Program-made: the position numbers and the translations under genes | Assembly: GCA_947085825.1 (NCBI GenBank) | Contig: CAMTXX010000051.1 | Span: 1 to 50,129, forward strand | Direction of reading: 5' to 3' | Source: JAOUFP01 sp947085825 | Lineage (GTDB): Bacteria > Nitrospirota > Thermodesulfovibrionia > Thermodesulfovibrionales > UBA6898 | DNA length: 50,129 bases | The notes under the pieces: model-generated | Told to the model about the DNA's origin: nothing | What the model saw: the letters and a program-made list of their open reading frames with translations, nothing else | Databases searched by the model: none | Shown here: positions 32,977 through 41,404 of the stretch, piece after piece | Layout of the letters: every line of letters begins with the position of its first letter | How positions within the stretch are numbered: position 1 is the stretch's first letter

Positions 32977-33024
32977 CTCAAGCTTTATGCTTTATGATTC
33001 ACGTCTCACGCCTCACTTATATCC

Positions 33025-33133
33025 ATGTCTAACGACGTAGTCATCAAAGTAGAACCTTTACGCTGAAGCAAAGAAATCTCTGTTCCCAAATGTGTAAACC
33101 CTAAGTGACACGCTTGATACACCAGTGAAGCGC
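33025..33133 (+). pseudogene. wzt fragment C (collapsed copy)
   Basis: ATG 33025 opens MSNDVVIKVEPLR and a stop; the first ten residues are a typical Wzt N-terminus. At 33113-33133 a separate frame reads LDTPVKR, identical to residues 169-175 of the full Wzt just before its signature motif. Together these look like a third wzt copy reduced by large internal deletions. The second match is short and could be chance. Confidence 0.4.
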
Positions 33134-33159
33134 AAGAAACAACGCCCTCAAAACTCCTA

Positions 33160-33483
33160 ATGGAAAAATCAAAAGAATACATAATAGAGATCGCAGAAGG
33201 CACAAAGGCATATATATACTTTGCTTTGGCACAGGGAACAGTATCCACATTTGCAGTAAAGCTTCTCGTGCTATTCCAAGAAGTTTGGCATGAAGTACTC
33301 CGCTATGACAGTGGACATGACTGTCCGCACAAGGATATACTGGATACTGAAGGTGCGGTAATAAGAAAAGTATGGTACGACTTTCTCGACAATGGCCAGG
33401 CATTGACGATGGCAATAACGGACATAAAGGATAACCATGAGTTTTACAAGGAGAGGTATGAGAAATGGCTAAGAAAGCTATAA
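33160..33483 (+). CDS. Unrecognised 107-residue protein
   Basis: I do not recognise the family with confidence. The protein has strand-like EYIIEIAEGTKAYIYFALAQ, a helix with LLVLFQEVWHEVLRYD, a His/Cys patch (GHDCPHKD) and a basic end. It overlaps a second small gene by 19 bases. The two-gene layout and its place in a TA-rich stretch suggest a toxin-antitoxin-like pair, but no toxin fold is visible. No good ribosome binding site precedes it. Confidence 0.55.
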   Translation: MEKSKEYIIEIAEGTKAYIYFALAQGTVSTFAVKLLVLFQEVWHEVLRYDSGHDCPHKDILDTEGAVIRKVWYDFLDNGQALTMAITDIKDNHEFYKERYEKWLRKL

Positions 33484-33626
33484 AAGAGAAGGAGTTAATC
33501 GAGTTCTTGCATGCAGCCGGATGCAGAGAGGTCACAGAAAATGACAAGAGGACTGAATGGTACAAAAAGGCGTCAAAAAAGCCTGCGTGCATAAAAGCAG
33601 CACACAAGGAAACAGCACACCGCTAA
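33465..33626 (+). CDS. Unrecognised 53-residue basic protein
   Basis: Begins MAKKAIKEKELIEFLHAAGC and ends AAHKETAHR. Highly basic, with a short helix and no cysteine pair motif. It overlaps the preceding gene; GAGAGG lies nine bases before ATG 33465. It could be a DNA- or RNA-binding partner of the 107-residue protein. No family was recognised. Confidence 0.5.
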   Translation: MAKKAIKEKELIEFLHAAGCREVTENDKRTEWYKKASKKPACIKAAHKETAHR

Positions 33627-33672
33627 CACATTTCCAGTGTAACCTTTAACTTTTCACGCTTCACAGGTCTTT

Positions 33673-34926
33673 ATGAGCGATACCGTTATAAAAGTAGATA
33701 ATTTAAGCAAAAAATACATCATCAGCCATAAGAGGCAGGAGCCTTACATGGCCCTGCGCGACGTCATCGCCGGCGGTTTCAGCAGAATGGTTCAGCGTGG
33801 GGTTGTCCAGCCGGTGAAACGGCTTCTTTCCAATTCAACAATTCAACAATCCGCCAGTTCAACAAAAGAAGACTTCTGGGCCTTAAAAGACGTTTCCTTT
33901 GAGGTGAAACAGGGCGAAAGTGTCGGCATCATCGGCCGCAACGGGTCCGGGAAATCAACCCTTTTAAAGATATTGAGCAGGATTACCGAGCCGACAACCG
34001 GACGGGTGAGTATAAAGGGACGCGTGGCAAGCCTCCTTGAGGTAGGGACAGGTTTTCATCCCGAACTTACCGGCAGGGAGAATATTTTCCTGAACGGCGC
34101 GGTGCTTGGGATGATGAAGGCGGAGATCAAGAGAAAATTTGACGAGATAGTGGCGTTTGCCGAGGTTGAGAAGTTTTTGGATACCCCGGTGAAGCGGTAT
34201 TCATCCGGCATGTATGTGAGGTTGGCCTTTGCCGTGGCAGCTCACCTGGAGCCGGAGATTTTGATTGTTGATGAGGTGCTGGCGGTGGGTGATGCGCAGT
34301 TTCAGAAAAAGTGTTTGGGGAAGATGGGGGAGGTGGCAAAAGAGGGAAGGACGGTATTATTTGTGAGCCATAATATGGTAGCGGTTAAATCATTTTGTAC
34401 CAGAGGCATAGTTTTGGATAACGGGCAAGTAGAAACAATAGGCCAAATAGGAGAAGCTATTTATCATTATTCGGCAATATCGCGTAAATTTGGTGCAGAC
34501 ATGATGAAAAATATCAGAGGAGTAAAGGTATTAAGTGTCAGAATCAATTCAGGTTCAGACTCATCCTTTATGCCGAGTGGCCCGCTGTTTGCGGAGATGG
34601 ATTTTTACACCGAGTATCGCCTGCCAGATTGTTATTTGAATTTCGTAATAGAGGATTCAGAAGGCAGATTTTTGGTCCATTCCCGTACGGATTTGTATAA
34701 CCTGAGACCAGATTTTGACGCAGGTATGCACCGCATTAGGATCGAAATCCCCAGACTATGTCTGCGGGCGGGAATATATACGCTCTGGTTTCGTTTATAT
34801 GTAAACAAAGGTGCAGTAACGGAGATGGCGGACTCCGAGCGGATTATGCTGGAAGTTGACGGTCCGCAAGTCGGGGGGCTTGTTGACGTTCCGTGCAATT
34901 GGTCATGGATGAAAGTCAATGCTTAA
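33673..34926 (+). CDS. wzt: Polysaccharide ABC exporter, ATPase Wzt with C-terminal carbohydrate-binding domain
   Basis: ATPase that drives polysaccharide export through Wzm. Walker A GRNGSGKS is at residues 88-95, signature YSSGM at 176-180 and Walker B ILIVDE at 196-201. Residues about 270-415 form the beta-rich C-terminal domain that recognises the capped end of the O-chain in Wzt proteins, with FVIEDSEGRFLVHSRTDL. Between the first strand and Walker A is an unusual linker (SNSTIQQSASST, residues 53-64) encoded by AATTCAACA repeats. It is the intact member of a set of four; partial copies lie at 29133, 32475 and 33025. The next genes follow in the same direction. Confidence 0.93.
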   Translation: MSDTVIKVDNLSKKYIISHKRQEPYMALRDVIAGGFSRMVQRGVVQPVKRLLSNSTIQQSASSTKEDFWALKDVSFEVKQGESVGIIGRNGSGKSTLLKILSRITEPTTGRVSIKGRVASLLEVGTGFHPELTGRENIFLNGAVLGMMKAEIKRKFDEIVAFAEVEKFLDTPVKRYSSGMYVRLAFAVAAHLEPEILIVDEVLAVGDAQFQKKCLGKMGEVAKEGRTVLFVSHNMVAVKSFCTRGIVLDNGQVETIGQIGEAIYHYSAISRKFGADMMKNIRGVKVLSVRINSGSDSSFMPSGPLFAEMDFYTEYRLPDCYLNFVIEDSEGRFLVHSRTDLYNLRPDFDAGMHRIRIEIPRLCLRAGIYTLWFRLYVNKGAVTEMADSERIMLEVDGPQVGGLVDVPCNWSWMKVNA

Positions 34927-34979
34927 AGTGGCAGACAATCTTTAGCCGGCAAATAATAATCAGAGATGTGGAGGGATTG

Positions 34980-35753
34980 ATGAGTAACGAAATAATCGAG
35001 GTTTTCAAGAGAGAAATTTACAGTCCGGACTCAAACATAGTAGACTGCATTGAGGAGACCATGAAGAAGCTGGACAGCTGTGGTGACGTTAATTATTCGG
35101 CCTTCATGTCTATGATACAAAAGATGAAGTCTGACAGAAGTCTATACGAAATCCGTGCGACTCTGAGGGCACTCAGCAGAATAATCAAACCGAAAAACTA
35201 TATAGAGATAGGGACAAGGCGGGGTTGGTCACTTGCCCAGGTACTTGCCGAAACCCCGAGAATAAAAGTAGTCTCGTTCGACCTCTGGGTTCCACAATAT
35301 GCAAGTGCAGCTAATCCCGGTCCTGCATTTGTGAAAAATGAGATGAAAAAAGTCGTAAGTAACCTCGATGATATCGATATCGAATTTATATCAGGGAATA
35401 GTCATGATACTGTACTGGAATATTTTAAAAAGATTAAAAACATGAATTTGGCCTTTGACATTATTACGGTTGACGGTGACCATACCCTGGTTGGCGCGTG
35501 GTGGGATCTGCTTGATGTCATGCCGATGGTTTCCATAGGCGGAGCGGTAGTTTTTGATGACCTTGAATACATCGGGGATGAAAAGACGTTTGGCGTTCAT
35601 CCTGAATCGAAGTACCCGCGCGAACCCATGCCGGGAAGTGTCAAGACGCTAACGGATGTCTGGAATGAGATTAAAAATAAATATCCCAATTTTATTTTCT
35701 TGGATAATTTGAAAGGCAAGCCCCCCGTTGGTTTTGGAGTAAGAATCTCATGA
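34980..35753 (+). CDS. Class I SAM-dependent methyltransferase
   Basis: 257-residue methyltransferase with a Rossmann fold: motif I is YIEIGTRRGWSLAQVL, followed by VVSFDLWVPQ, and the acidic motif IITVDGDHTLVGAWWDL. It resembles the cephalosporin-hydroxylase/Methyltransf_24 group found in polysaccharide loci. Because it directly follows Wzt, whose C-terminal domain reads a terminal modification in known systems, it may place the terminal methyl cap on the chain (inference). ATG 34980 has GGAGGG upstream. The stop overlaps the next start by four bases. Confidence 0.8.
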   Translation: MSNEIIEVFKREIYSPDSNIVDCIEETMKKLDSCGDVNYSAFMSMIQKMKSDRSLYEIRATLRALSRIIKPKNYIEIGTRRGWSLAQVLAETPRIKVVSFDLWVPQYASAANPGPAFVKNEMKKVVSNLDDIDIEFISGNSHDTVLEYFKKIKNMNLAFDIITVDGDHTLVGAWWDLLDVMPMVSIGGAVVFDDLEYIGDEKTFGVHPESKYPREPMPGSVKTLTDVWNEIKNKYPNFIFLDNLKGKPPVGFGVRIS

Positions 35754-37045
35754 TAAAAAACGGCGGCGCAGTGCGAGTCGGAGTATTTGACCAGATTGTA
35801 AGCGGTGGCGGCGTATATAAGTTCACGCTGCGCTTGCTTGAAGGTCTTTCCATAAAATCGGGGGGGAGGTGGGACTTCCACCTAATGTGGCCGCTGTTTG
35901 ATTCTGGCGGAGAGTTTTTACACGAGGTAAGGCTCCCAAATGTCTCGTTTGAAAGGATAGGTGTTTCTTTCAGGTCAAGGTTCTGTAACGTGGTGGCCCC
36001 GGTTCTTTTTAGAAATAACCGGGGTATGGCCGACCTTGATATAGTAGCGGCCATATTCGCAAGGAAGATAAACAAGCAGCAGCTTTCAGATATAAGAACA
36101 TTTAGAGGCAAAGGGCTTGACTGGCTGGATGATAGGAAAAGCAGTTTTGATCTCTTGTACTTCCCTTACACGTTTCTCACATATCCGAAGAACCGAGATT
36201 GGAGCCCTGGTAAACCACTTGTTCTTACACTTCATGACCTTGCCCATGAGTTCACGGATGCTTGGGGAGATAAGACAGGCGATGTGAAGGAGGAGGTCAA
36301 AAAATGGCTTAATGCAGCCACCCATGTGGTCTTTTCTTCGCGCTACATCCAAAGGGAATCCATACGGATATACGGCATTAGCGAGGAGAGGACATCCTGC
36401 ATATACTTGGCACCGCTTGAGGATACGGGAGTAGACAGGGACACTGGCATAAAGATAGTGTATCCATTTGGGCAAGGCTATGTCTTTACTATTGGCTGGG
36501 CCGCAAAGCACAAGCGCACAGAAACTGTAATCGAGGGCTTTGCGAGATACAGGCGGAAGTATAACCACAATATTCCTCTCGTGATAGCAGGGCCGCATAC
36601 CGAGAGGCTCAGCATAAACGAAGAGCTTGGGCTCAAGAAGAACAAAGACATATTCCTTCTAGGCTATGTGAAGGATGAGGATATCCCACGGCTTTATAGG
36701 GATGCCAGTGCAGTTATTACTGCCTCCGTAAGCGAGGCAGGCTTCAACTCCATGATATATGATGCGATGAGTTTCAAGACCCCGATTATCTGTTCCTCAA
36801 TACCACAGTTTATCGAAAGGCTCGGTACGAAAAATGAAATGGCTATTACGTTCGACCCATATGACCCTGAGAGCCTCTGTGAAGCATTGAGGATTAATTT
36901 TCGCGATCCGGACGCAACCAGACAAAGGGTACGGAAGGCAAAAGAATACATATCCAGGAGGAACTGGGAGGATGTGGCGGAGGATTATCTTGGGGTCTTT
37001 GAAAGGGCACGCAAGACATACTCAGAAAGGAGCAGCCAGAGATGA
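35750..37045 (+). CDS. Glycosyltransferase, family 4-like
   Basis: 431-residue GT-B glycosyltransferase. The C-terminal half carries FTIGWAAKHKRTETVIEGFA, VIAGPHTE, LLGYVKDEDIPRLYRDASAVITASVSEAGFN and the D/E-rich donor site around it. The N-terminal acceptor domain has GGGVYKFTLRLLEGL. It lies in a chain of four-base overlaps (methyltransferase, this gene, aminotransferase). Donor sugar is unknown; GDP-sugars are likely given the pathway genes. Confidence 0.85.
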   Translation: MIKNGGAVRVGVFDQIVSGGGVYKFTLRLLEGLSIKSGGRWDFHLMWPLFDSGGEFLHEVRLPNVSFERIGVSFRSRFCNVVAPVLFRNNRGMADLDIVAAIFARKINKQQLSDIRTFRGKGLDWLDDRKSSFDLLYFPYTFLTYPKNRDWSPGKPLVLTLHDLAHEFTDAWGDKTGDVKEEVKKWLNAATHVVFSSRYIQRESIRIYGISEERTSCIYLAPLEDTGVDRDTGIKIVYPFGQGYVFTIGWAAKHKRTETVIEGFARYRRKYNHNIPLVIAGPHTERLSINEELGLKKNKDIFLLGYVKDEDIPRLYRDASAVITASVSEAGFNSMIYDAMSFKTPIICSSIPQFIERLGTKNEMAITFDPYDPESLCEALRINFRDPDATRQRVRKAKEYISRRNWEDVAEDYLGVFERARKTYSERSSQR

Positions 37046-38151
37046 AATGTGAAAGATTCATATCCGTTTCAAAACCAGCCCTTATCGGAAGAGAAAAAGA
37101 GTATGTCCTTGACTGCCTTGAGTCGAGTTGGATATCATCGAATGGCAAGTACATTGATCTATTTGAAAAAAGTTTTGCTGAGTACATAGGCGTAAAACAC
37201 GCCCTTTCCTGCTGTAATGGTACAGTGGCACTGCATCTTGCCCTGCTGGCCCTTGGGATAGGGCCAGGGGATGAGGTCATAGTGCCGACCCTTACATATG
37301 TTGCCACGGCAAATGCTGTGAGATATACGGGTGCGACCCCTGTACTTGCGGACTCAGAACGTGATACCTGGAATATAGACCCTGAAAAGATAGAGGAACT
37401 CATAACGAGTAAGACGAAAGCGATAATCCCTGTCCCCTTATACGGTCATCCATGCGATATGGATCCAATAATCGGGATTGCAAAAAAGCACAATCTGTAT
37501 GTAGTGGAGGATGCGGCTGAGGCCCTCGGGTCTGAATACAAGGGGAAGAAATGCGGCAGCATAGCCGATATTTCGACATTCAGCTTTTACGGCAACAAGA
37601 CGATAACTACAGGTGAGGGCGGGATAATCGTTACAAACGATGATGCAGTCGCTAAAAAGGTTAAGCTTCTAAAGGGGCAGGGTATGGACCCTGACAAAAG
37701 GTACTGGTTCCCGGTTGTAGGATACAATTACAGGATGACCAATATCGAGGCTGCTATAGGCCTTGCCCAGCTTGAGAACATAGAAAAATTTATATCAAAA
37801 AGAAAGCTTATTGCTAAGTGGTACAACGAGCATTTGAAGGGGATTAAGGGCATTACCTTGCCGGTTGAAAAAGACTATGGGGTTCATTCGTACTGGATGT
37901 ATTCAATTCTTATAGATGAAGGCTTTGGTTTAAGTAGGGATGAGGTGATGGATCTCCTTGCGAAAAGCGGCGTTGAGACGAGACCATTTTTTTACCCAAT
38001 GCATATAATGCCTGTATACACTGAAAATTCTTCAAGGCTTAAGAATGCAGAAGCAGTTGCAGCCAAAGGGATAAACCTTCCGACGTTTTATGAGATTGAG
38101 GAAGATGACGTGAAATTCCTGTCAGGGGTTATCAGGGACAGATGTCGATGA
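37042..38151 (+). CDS. DegT/DnrJ/EryC1 aminotransferase, GDP-perosamine synthase-like
   Basis: PLP-dependent sugar aminotransferase of 369 residues. The internal aldimine lysine is K186 in TFSFYGNKTITTGEGG; GDEVIVPTLTYVATANAV and VVEDAAEALGSEYKGKKCG are family motifs and resemble GDP-perosamine synthases as I know them. It would transfer an amino group to C4 of GDP-4-keto-6-deoxymannose, the product of Gmd encoded at 47649. Other DegT enzymes act on UDP- or dTDP-sugars, so the exact substrate is inferred from the GDP-sugar genes nearby. The following acetyltransferase gene overlaps it. Confidence 0.85.
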   Translation: MKCERFISVSKPALIGREKEYVLDCLESSWISSNGKYIDLFEKSFAEYIGVKHALSCCNGTVALHLALLALGIGPGDEVIVPTLTYVATANAVRYTGATPVLADSERDTWNIDPEKIEELITSKTKAIIPVPLYGHPCDMDPIIGIAKKHNLYVVEDAAEALGSEYKGKKCGSIADISTFSFYGNKTITTGEGGIIVTNDDAVAKKVKLLKGQGMDPDKRYWFPVVGYNYRMTNIEAAIGLAQLENIEKFISKRKLIAKWYNEHLKGIKGITLPVEKDYGVHSYWMYSILIDEGFGLSRDEVMDLLAKSGVETRPFFYPMHIMPVYTENSSRLKNAEAVAAKGINLPTFYEIEEDDVKFLSGVIRDRCR

Positions 38152-38648
38152 TAGAGATAGTAAGACTTCGCCCTGAACATATGGAATACCTGATCCGATT
38201 TTTTGAAGCGATAAACGAACCTGAATATATCAAGGATTTCTCGCCTCACCCTTTTAATGAAGAAAATGCAATGCGTGTTTGCAACTATCAGGGGCAAGAC
38301 TTATTCTACTCAGTTCTTTTAGGGGAGAAGAAAATAATAGGTTATGGCATGCTCAGGGGCTGGGACGAAGGTTATGAAATCGCTTCCATAGGGCTCTGTA
38401 TACTGAAAAAATATCAAGGCATAGGGTTGGGAAGATTGCTATTGAGTTTTTTGGAAACCGTATCAAGGGTTAGAGGTTGCTTAAGAGTCATGCTGAAGGT
38501 TAAAAAAGGCAATAAAAAGGCAAAAAGATTATATGAAACTCAAGGATATATATTCAAAGAGCATGATGAAGAATTATTAATAGGATATAAGAATTTCACT
38601 TTAGCAGGCACTTTAAAAACTGGCTTAGATTTTGAGGACTTTAGATGA
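38142..38648 (+). CDS. GNAT-family acetyltransferase
   Basis: 168-residue GNAT N-acetyltransferase. The acetyl-CoA loop is KKYQGIGLGRLLLSFLE, and the C-terminal NKKAKRLYETQGYIFKEHDE is typical. Its position overlapping the perosamine-synthase-like gene suggests it acetylates the 4-amino group of that sugar. ATG 38142 or 38148 may be used; the second would give an ATGA overlap with the preceding stop. The end overlaps the next glycosyltransferase by four bases. Confidence 0.85.
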   Translation: MSMIEIVRLRPEHMEYLIRFFEAINEPEYIKDFSPHPFNEENAMRVCNYQGQDLFYSVLLGEKKIIGYGMLRGWDEGYEIASIGLCILKKYQGIGLGRLLLSFLETVSRVRGCLRVMLKVKKGNKKAKRLYETQGYIFKEHDEELLIGYKNFTLAGTLKTGLDFEDFR

Positions 38649-39895
38649 CTGTCGGGTTCGATGTTACATGGATGGATAAAGAAAATAAGTCAGGAGGCGT
38701 ATTCCAGTACGCATTCAGGCTTATCTCGTCCCTTGTAGAGCATACTGACACACAGATGGTTGCAATTATAGGCCATTCCGGAAAAGGTATATTTGAACAC
38801 TTAAAAGCGAATAAGAACTTCCGAGAAGTCCTGATAGAGACACCTTTCTCATTAAGGGATATTGTTGAAGCAGAAAAAATAGATGTTCTGCATACTCCTG
38901 TTCAAAGTTTTCCAAACCTGACTTTTTCTGTCCCGATGATTACCACACTCCATGATCTCCAGCATTTTCACTTCCCGGAGTTTTTTTTGGAGGAAGAGAT
39001 TGAATCCCGCAATTTTTTTTATAAACTGTCGGCTGAATTTGCCGAGAGGGTCATAGTAAGTTTTCAGCATGTAAAAGATGATATTGTAAAATTTTATGGA
39101 ATTACCGCTGAAAAGATAGATGTTTGTCCGCTTGGTTCTATCATACCGAAACCGATAAAAGATATAAAATTCATGGGGATAAAGAAAAAATACAGGATCC
39201 CGGAAAGATACCTTTTTTATTCTGCAAACACCTGGCGCCACAAGAACCATATCAACCTAATCAAGGCATTGAAGATACTTCATGAAAGACATGGTCTTAA
39301 AATTTCTCTGGTCTGTACAGGTCAGAAATACCCTGATTTTTATCCAGAGATAGAGACAGAGATAAACAATCTTGGTTTAGGCAGGTATGTAAATTTCTTA
39401 GGCTATATCCCTGAAGAGGATGTAAAAGTTCTTCTACAAAACGCTACTCTTGCGATAATTCCCACATTGTATGAAGCAGGAAGCTTTCCATTGATGGAGG
39501 CTATGGCTTATGAAGTGCCTGTGATCTGCTCCAACGTGACATCTTTGCCTGATACTATAGGAGATCAACGATTTGTTTTTGATCCTCGGGATGTCGAACA
39601 GATTGCAGATAAAGCGGCAATGATGCTTAAAGATGAAAAACTCAGGGATGATAACAGAGAAAACTCAAGAACAAGAGTGGTGGAAGGCGGGTGGGACAAG
39701 GCGGTTCCTATTTTCTTAGCTGCATACTCAAGGGCAATAGAAGGGTTCAATCATAATAAAGATGTTAATGTCTCAAAGACCAGGATGCAAATTTATGAGG
39801 TGTTTACAAATATGCAGAAAGATGCAATTATTAATAGTCTAAGCTGGAGATTAACAACGCCTCTGAGGGGAATGGTATCTTTTTTTAAGAAATAA
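38645..39895 (+). CDS. Glycosyltransferase, family 4, with SLSWR tail
   Basis: 416-residue GT-B glycosyltransferase. Donor-site features include FYSANTWRHKNHINLIKALK, VCTGQKYPD, FLGYIPEEDVKVLL and LYEAGSFPLMEAMAY (E-x7-E-like). After the catalytic domain an extra tail ends NSLSWRLTTPLRGM. The same tail occurs on the otherwise different protein at 40418. Part of the four-base overlap chain. The acceptor and donor are not readable. Confidence 0.87.
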   Translation: MTVGFDVTWMDKENKSGGVFQYAFRLISSLVEHTDTQMVAIIGHSGKGIFEHLKANKNFREVLIETPFSLRDIVEAEKIDVLHTPVQSFPNLTFSVPMITTLHDLQHFHFPEFFLEEEIESRNFFYKLSAEFAERVIVSFQHVKDDIVKFYGITAEKIDVCPLGSIIPKPIKDIKFMGIKKKYRIPERYLFYSANTWRHKNHINLIKALKILHERHGLKISLVCTGQKYPDFYPEIETEINNLGLGRYVNFLGYIPEEDVKVLLQNATLAIIPTLYEAGSFPLMEAMAYEVPVICSNVTSLPDTIGDQRFVFDPRDVEQIADKAAMMLKDEKLRDDNRENSRTRVVEGGWDKAVPIFLAAYSRAIEGFNHNKDVNVSKTRMQIYEVFTNMQKDAIINSLSWRLTTPLRGMVSFFKK

Positions 39896-40140
39896 TGGCT
39901 TGGAATAATCTGGGGATTGTCCAGCTTGAGACCGACCAGAAGAAGTTCGGAGAAAGTTCGGTGAAAATCCTTGAAGCTATAAAAGGAAATAAGAGCGTAA
40001 GCGCAAAGGAAATAGCTGAAAATATAGGTCTCTCATTGAGGGCTGTGGAAAAACAGCTTGCGAAACTAAAACAGGATGGAATTCTCAGGCGTATCGGCCC
40101 TGACAAGGGCTGGTATTGGGATATTTCAGGAAGGTTGTAA
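39895..40140 (+). pseudogene. Remnant of an AlbA_2 regulator C-terminus
   Basis: The 81-codon frame contains EIAENIGLSLRAVEKQLAKL and ends RRIGPDKGWYWDISGRL, matching the last 60 residues of the AlbA_2/HATPase regulator at 29812 (RIGPDKGGYWEISGRLY). Everything before the winged helix is gone. Its apparent ATG shares one base with the glycosyltransferase stop and is probably fortuitous. It marks a lost regulator gene inside the sugar locus. Confidence 0.75.
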
Positions 40141-40417
40141 ATTGGCCATCCTTGATATTGAATTTTGTTTGCAGAACGTGATTGGACAGAACTGTCCCGA
40201 CGTGGAGCACTGTGGTCGAAAAAGCACGGTACTTGGTAAAGCCTGGCTTAGATTATGTCGGATTACCGAAGATCGCTTTCTCCCGGCCCAGACTATAATC
40301 AAGAATCATTAGCGAGGGAAACTAATAGCCACTTGTATCAATAGTTACTAAAATCTGTCACAAGAATGCTACTTACTATAAATTGAGTTGTATTTTAATA
40401 ATGAAAAGGAAATATAA
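40141..40417. other. 277-bp gap without recognised gene
   Basis: No convincing gene. Composition shifts to A/T-rich from about 40320 on, in step with the next gene. AAAGGAAAT lies shortly before the ATG at 40418. Confidence 0.5.
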
Positions 40418-41353
40418 ATGGAAATAACAATAGCGACGAGTATAGCCCCTATGAATATAGAACTACAACAAGACGCGATAGCAACGTGGATGAAGTTGGG
40501 CTTTGATATAATATCAGTTAATTCAGGAGAAGAAATCAATTTAATAAAAGAACATTTCAGTGGAGTTAAATTTGTAAAAGCTGATAGAAATGCATTGCCA
40601 ATTTCAGGTAAACCATACATTTATTTTGATGATATTCTACACGTATTAGAGTCGACTGGAGTACAGATATGTGGCATAGTTAATTCTGATATTTATTTAT
40701 TCGCAGATGAAAACCTGATTGATTTTATCGGTAAAGAAGCACGAGATGGTTTTGTTTTCGGATCAAGAATTGATATCAACTCCCTCAATTCTCTGACAGG
40801 CGAAGAATATTTTAAAGGTTTTGATTATTTTTTCTTTAGTCGTGAAATTATTAAAGCATACGGACAGACTGATTTCTGCTTGGGTGTTCCGTGGTGGGAT
40901 TACTGGGCTCCGCTTATGCCAATAATCAAAGGTTTTCCGGTCAAACAACTGATAACGCCATTCGCATACCATATACAACATCCAATAAGATGGAGCAGCA
41001 AATACTATAAATATTATGGAATAAAATTCCTAGATTATCTAATGCGAAAAGATATATTAAAGCATATGGATAATGATTTAAGAGCCATTATTGATGCCAA
41101 TAATATATCTTTGCTATCTATTAAGTTATTAGGTTATATAAATAAAAAAACAACAAAACTTTCTTATCATAATTCATCTGAATTAAGTTGTAATAAAAAC
41201 ATAAGTTATCAAGAATATTTGACGATAAAAGACGAGCTTACATATTATAAAAATCGTCAGATCTCACTTGAAAAGCTTGTTATTGAATTTTATTCCAGTT
41301 TGAGCTGGAGAATAACCGCGCCACTGAGGTGGATTTTCGATAAGTTAAAATAA
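40418..41353 (+). CDS. Putative glycosyltransferase-like protein with SLSWR tail, A/T-rich
   Basis: 311-residue protein, not firmly recognised. ITIATSIAPMNIELQQDAI and GFDIISVNSGEEI followed by CGIVNSDIYLF look like a GT-A-type nucleotide-binding fold with a possible metal site (NSD). GFVFGSRIDI and FFFSREIIKAYG follow. It ends SLSWRITAPLRWIFDKLK, a tail shared with the glycosyltransferase at 38645. The gene is clearly richer in A/T than its neighbours, with many AAT, ATA and TTA codons, suggesting separate acquisition. Sugar transfer is an inference from fold pattern and context. Confidence 0.6.
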   Translation: MEITIATSIAPMNIELQQDAIATWMKLGFDIISVNSGEEINLIKEHFSGVKFVKADRNALPISGKPYIYFDDILHVLESTGVQICGIVNSDIYLFADENLIDFIGKEARDGFVFGSRIDINSLNSLTGEEYFKGFDYFFFSREIIKAYGQTDFCLGVPWWDYWAPLMPIIKGFPVKQLITPFAYHIQHPIRWSSKYYKYYGIKFLDYLMRKDILKHMDNDLRAIIDANNISLLSIKLLGYINKKTTKLSYHNSSELSCNKNISYQEYLTIKDELTYYKNRQISLEKLVIEFYSSLSWRITAPLRWIFDKLK

Positions 41354-41404
41354 AGGTGTTCCTAATTGATTATAAAAGACGACACTATCTGAGAATTTGA
41401 TGAC

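Noticed and set aside
40255..40314. MSDYRRSLSPG, which resembles the start of REP-associated transposases.
   Set aside because: Only about ten residues match and nothing downstream continues the similarity.
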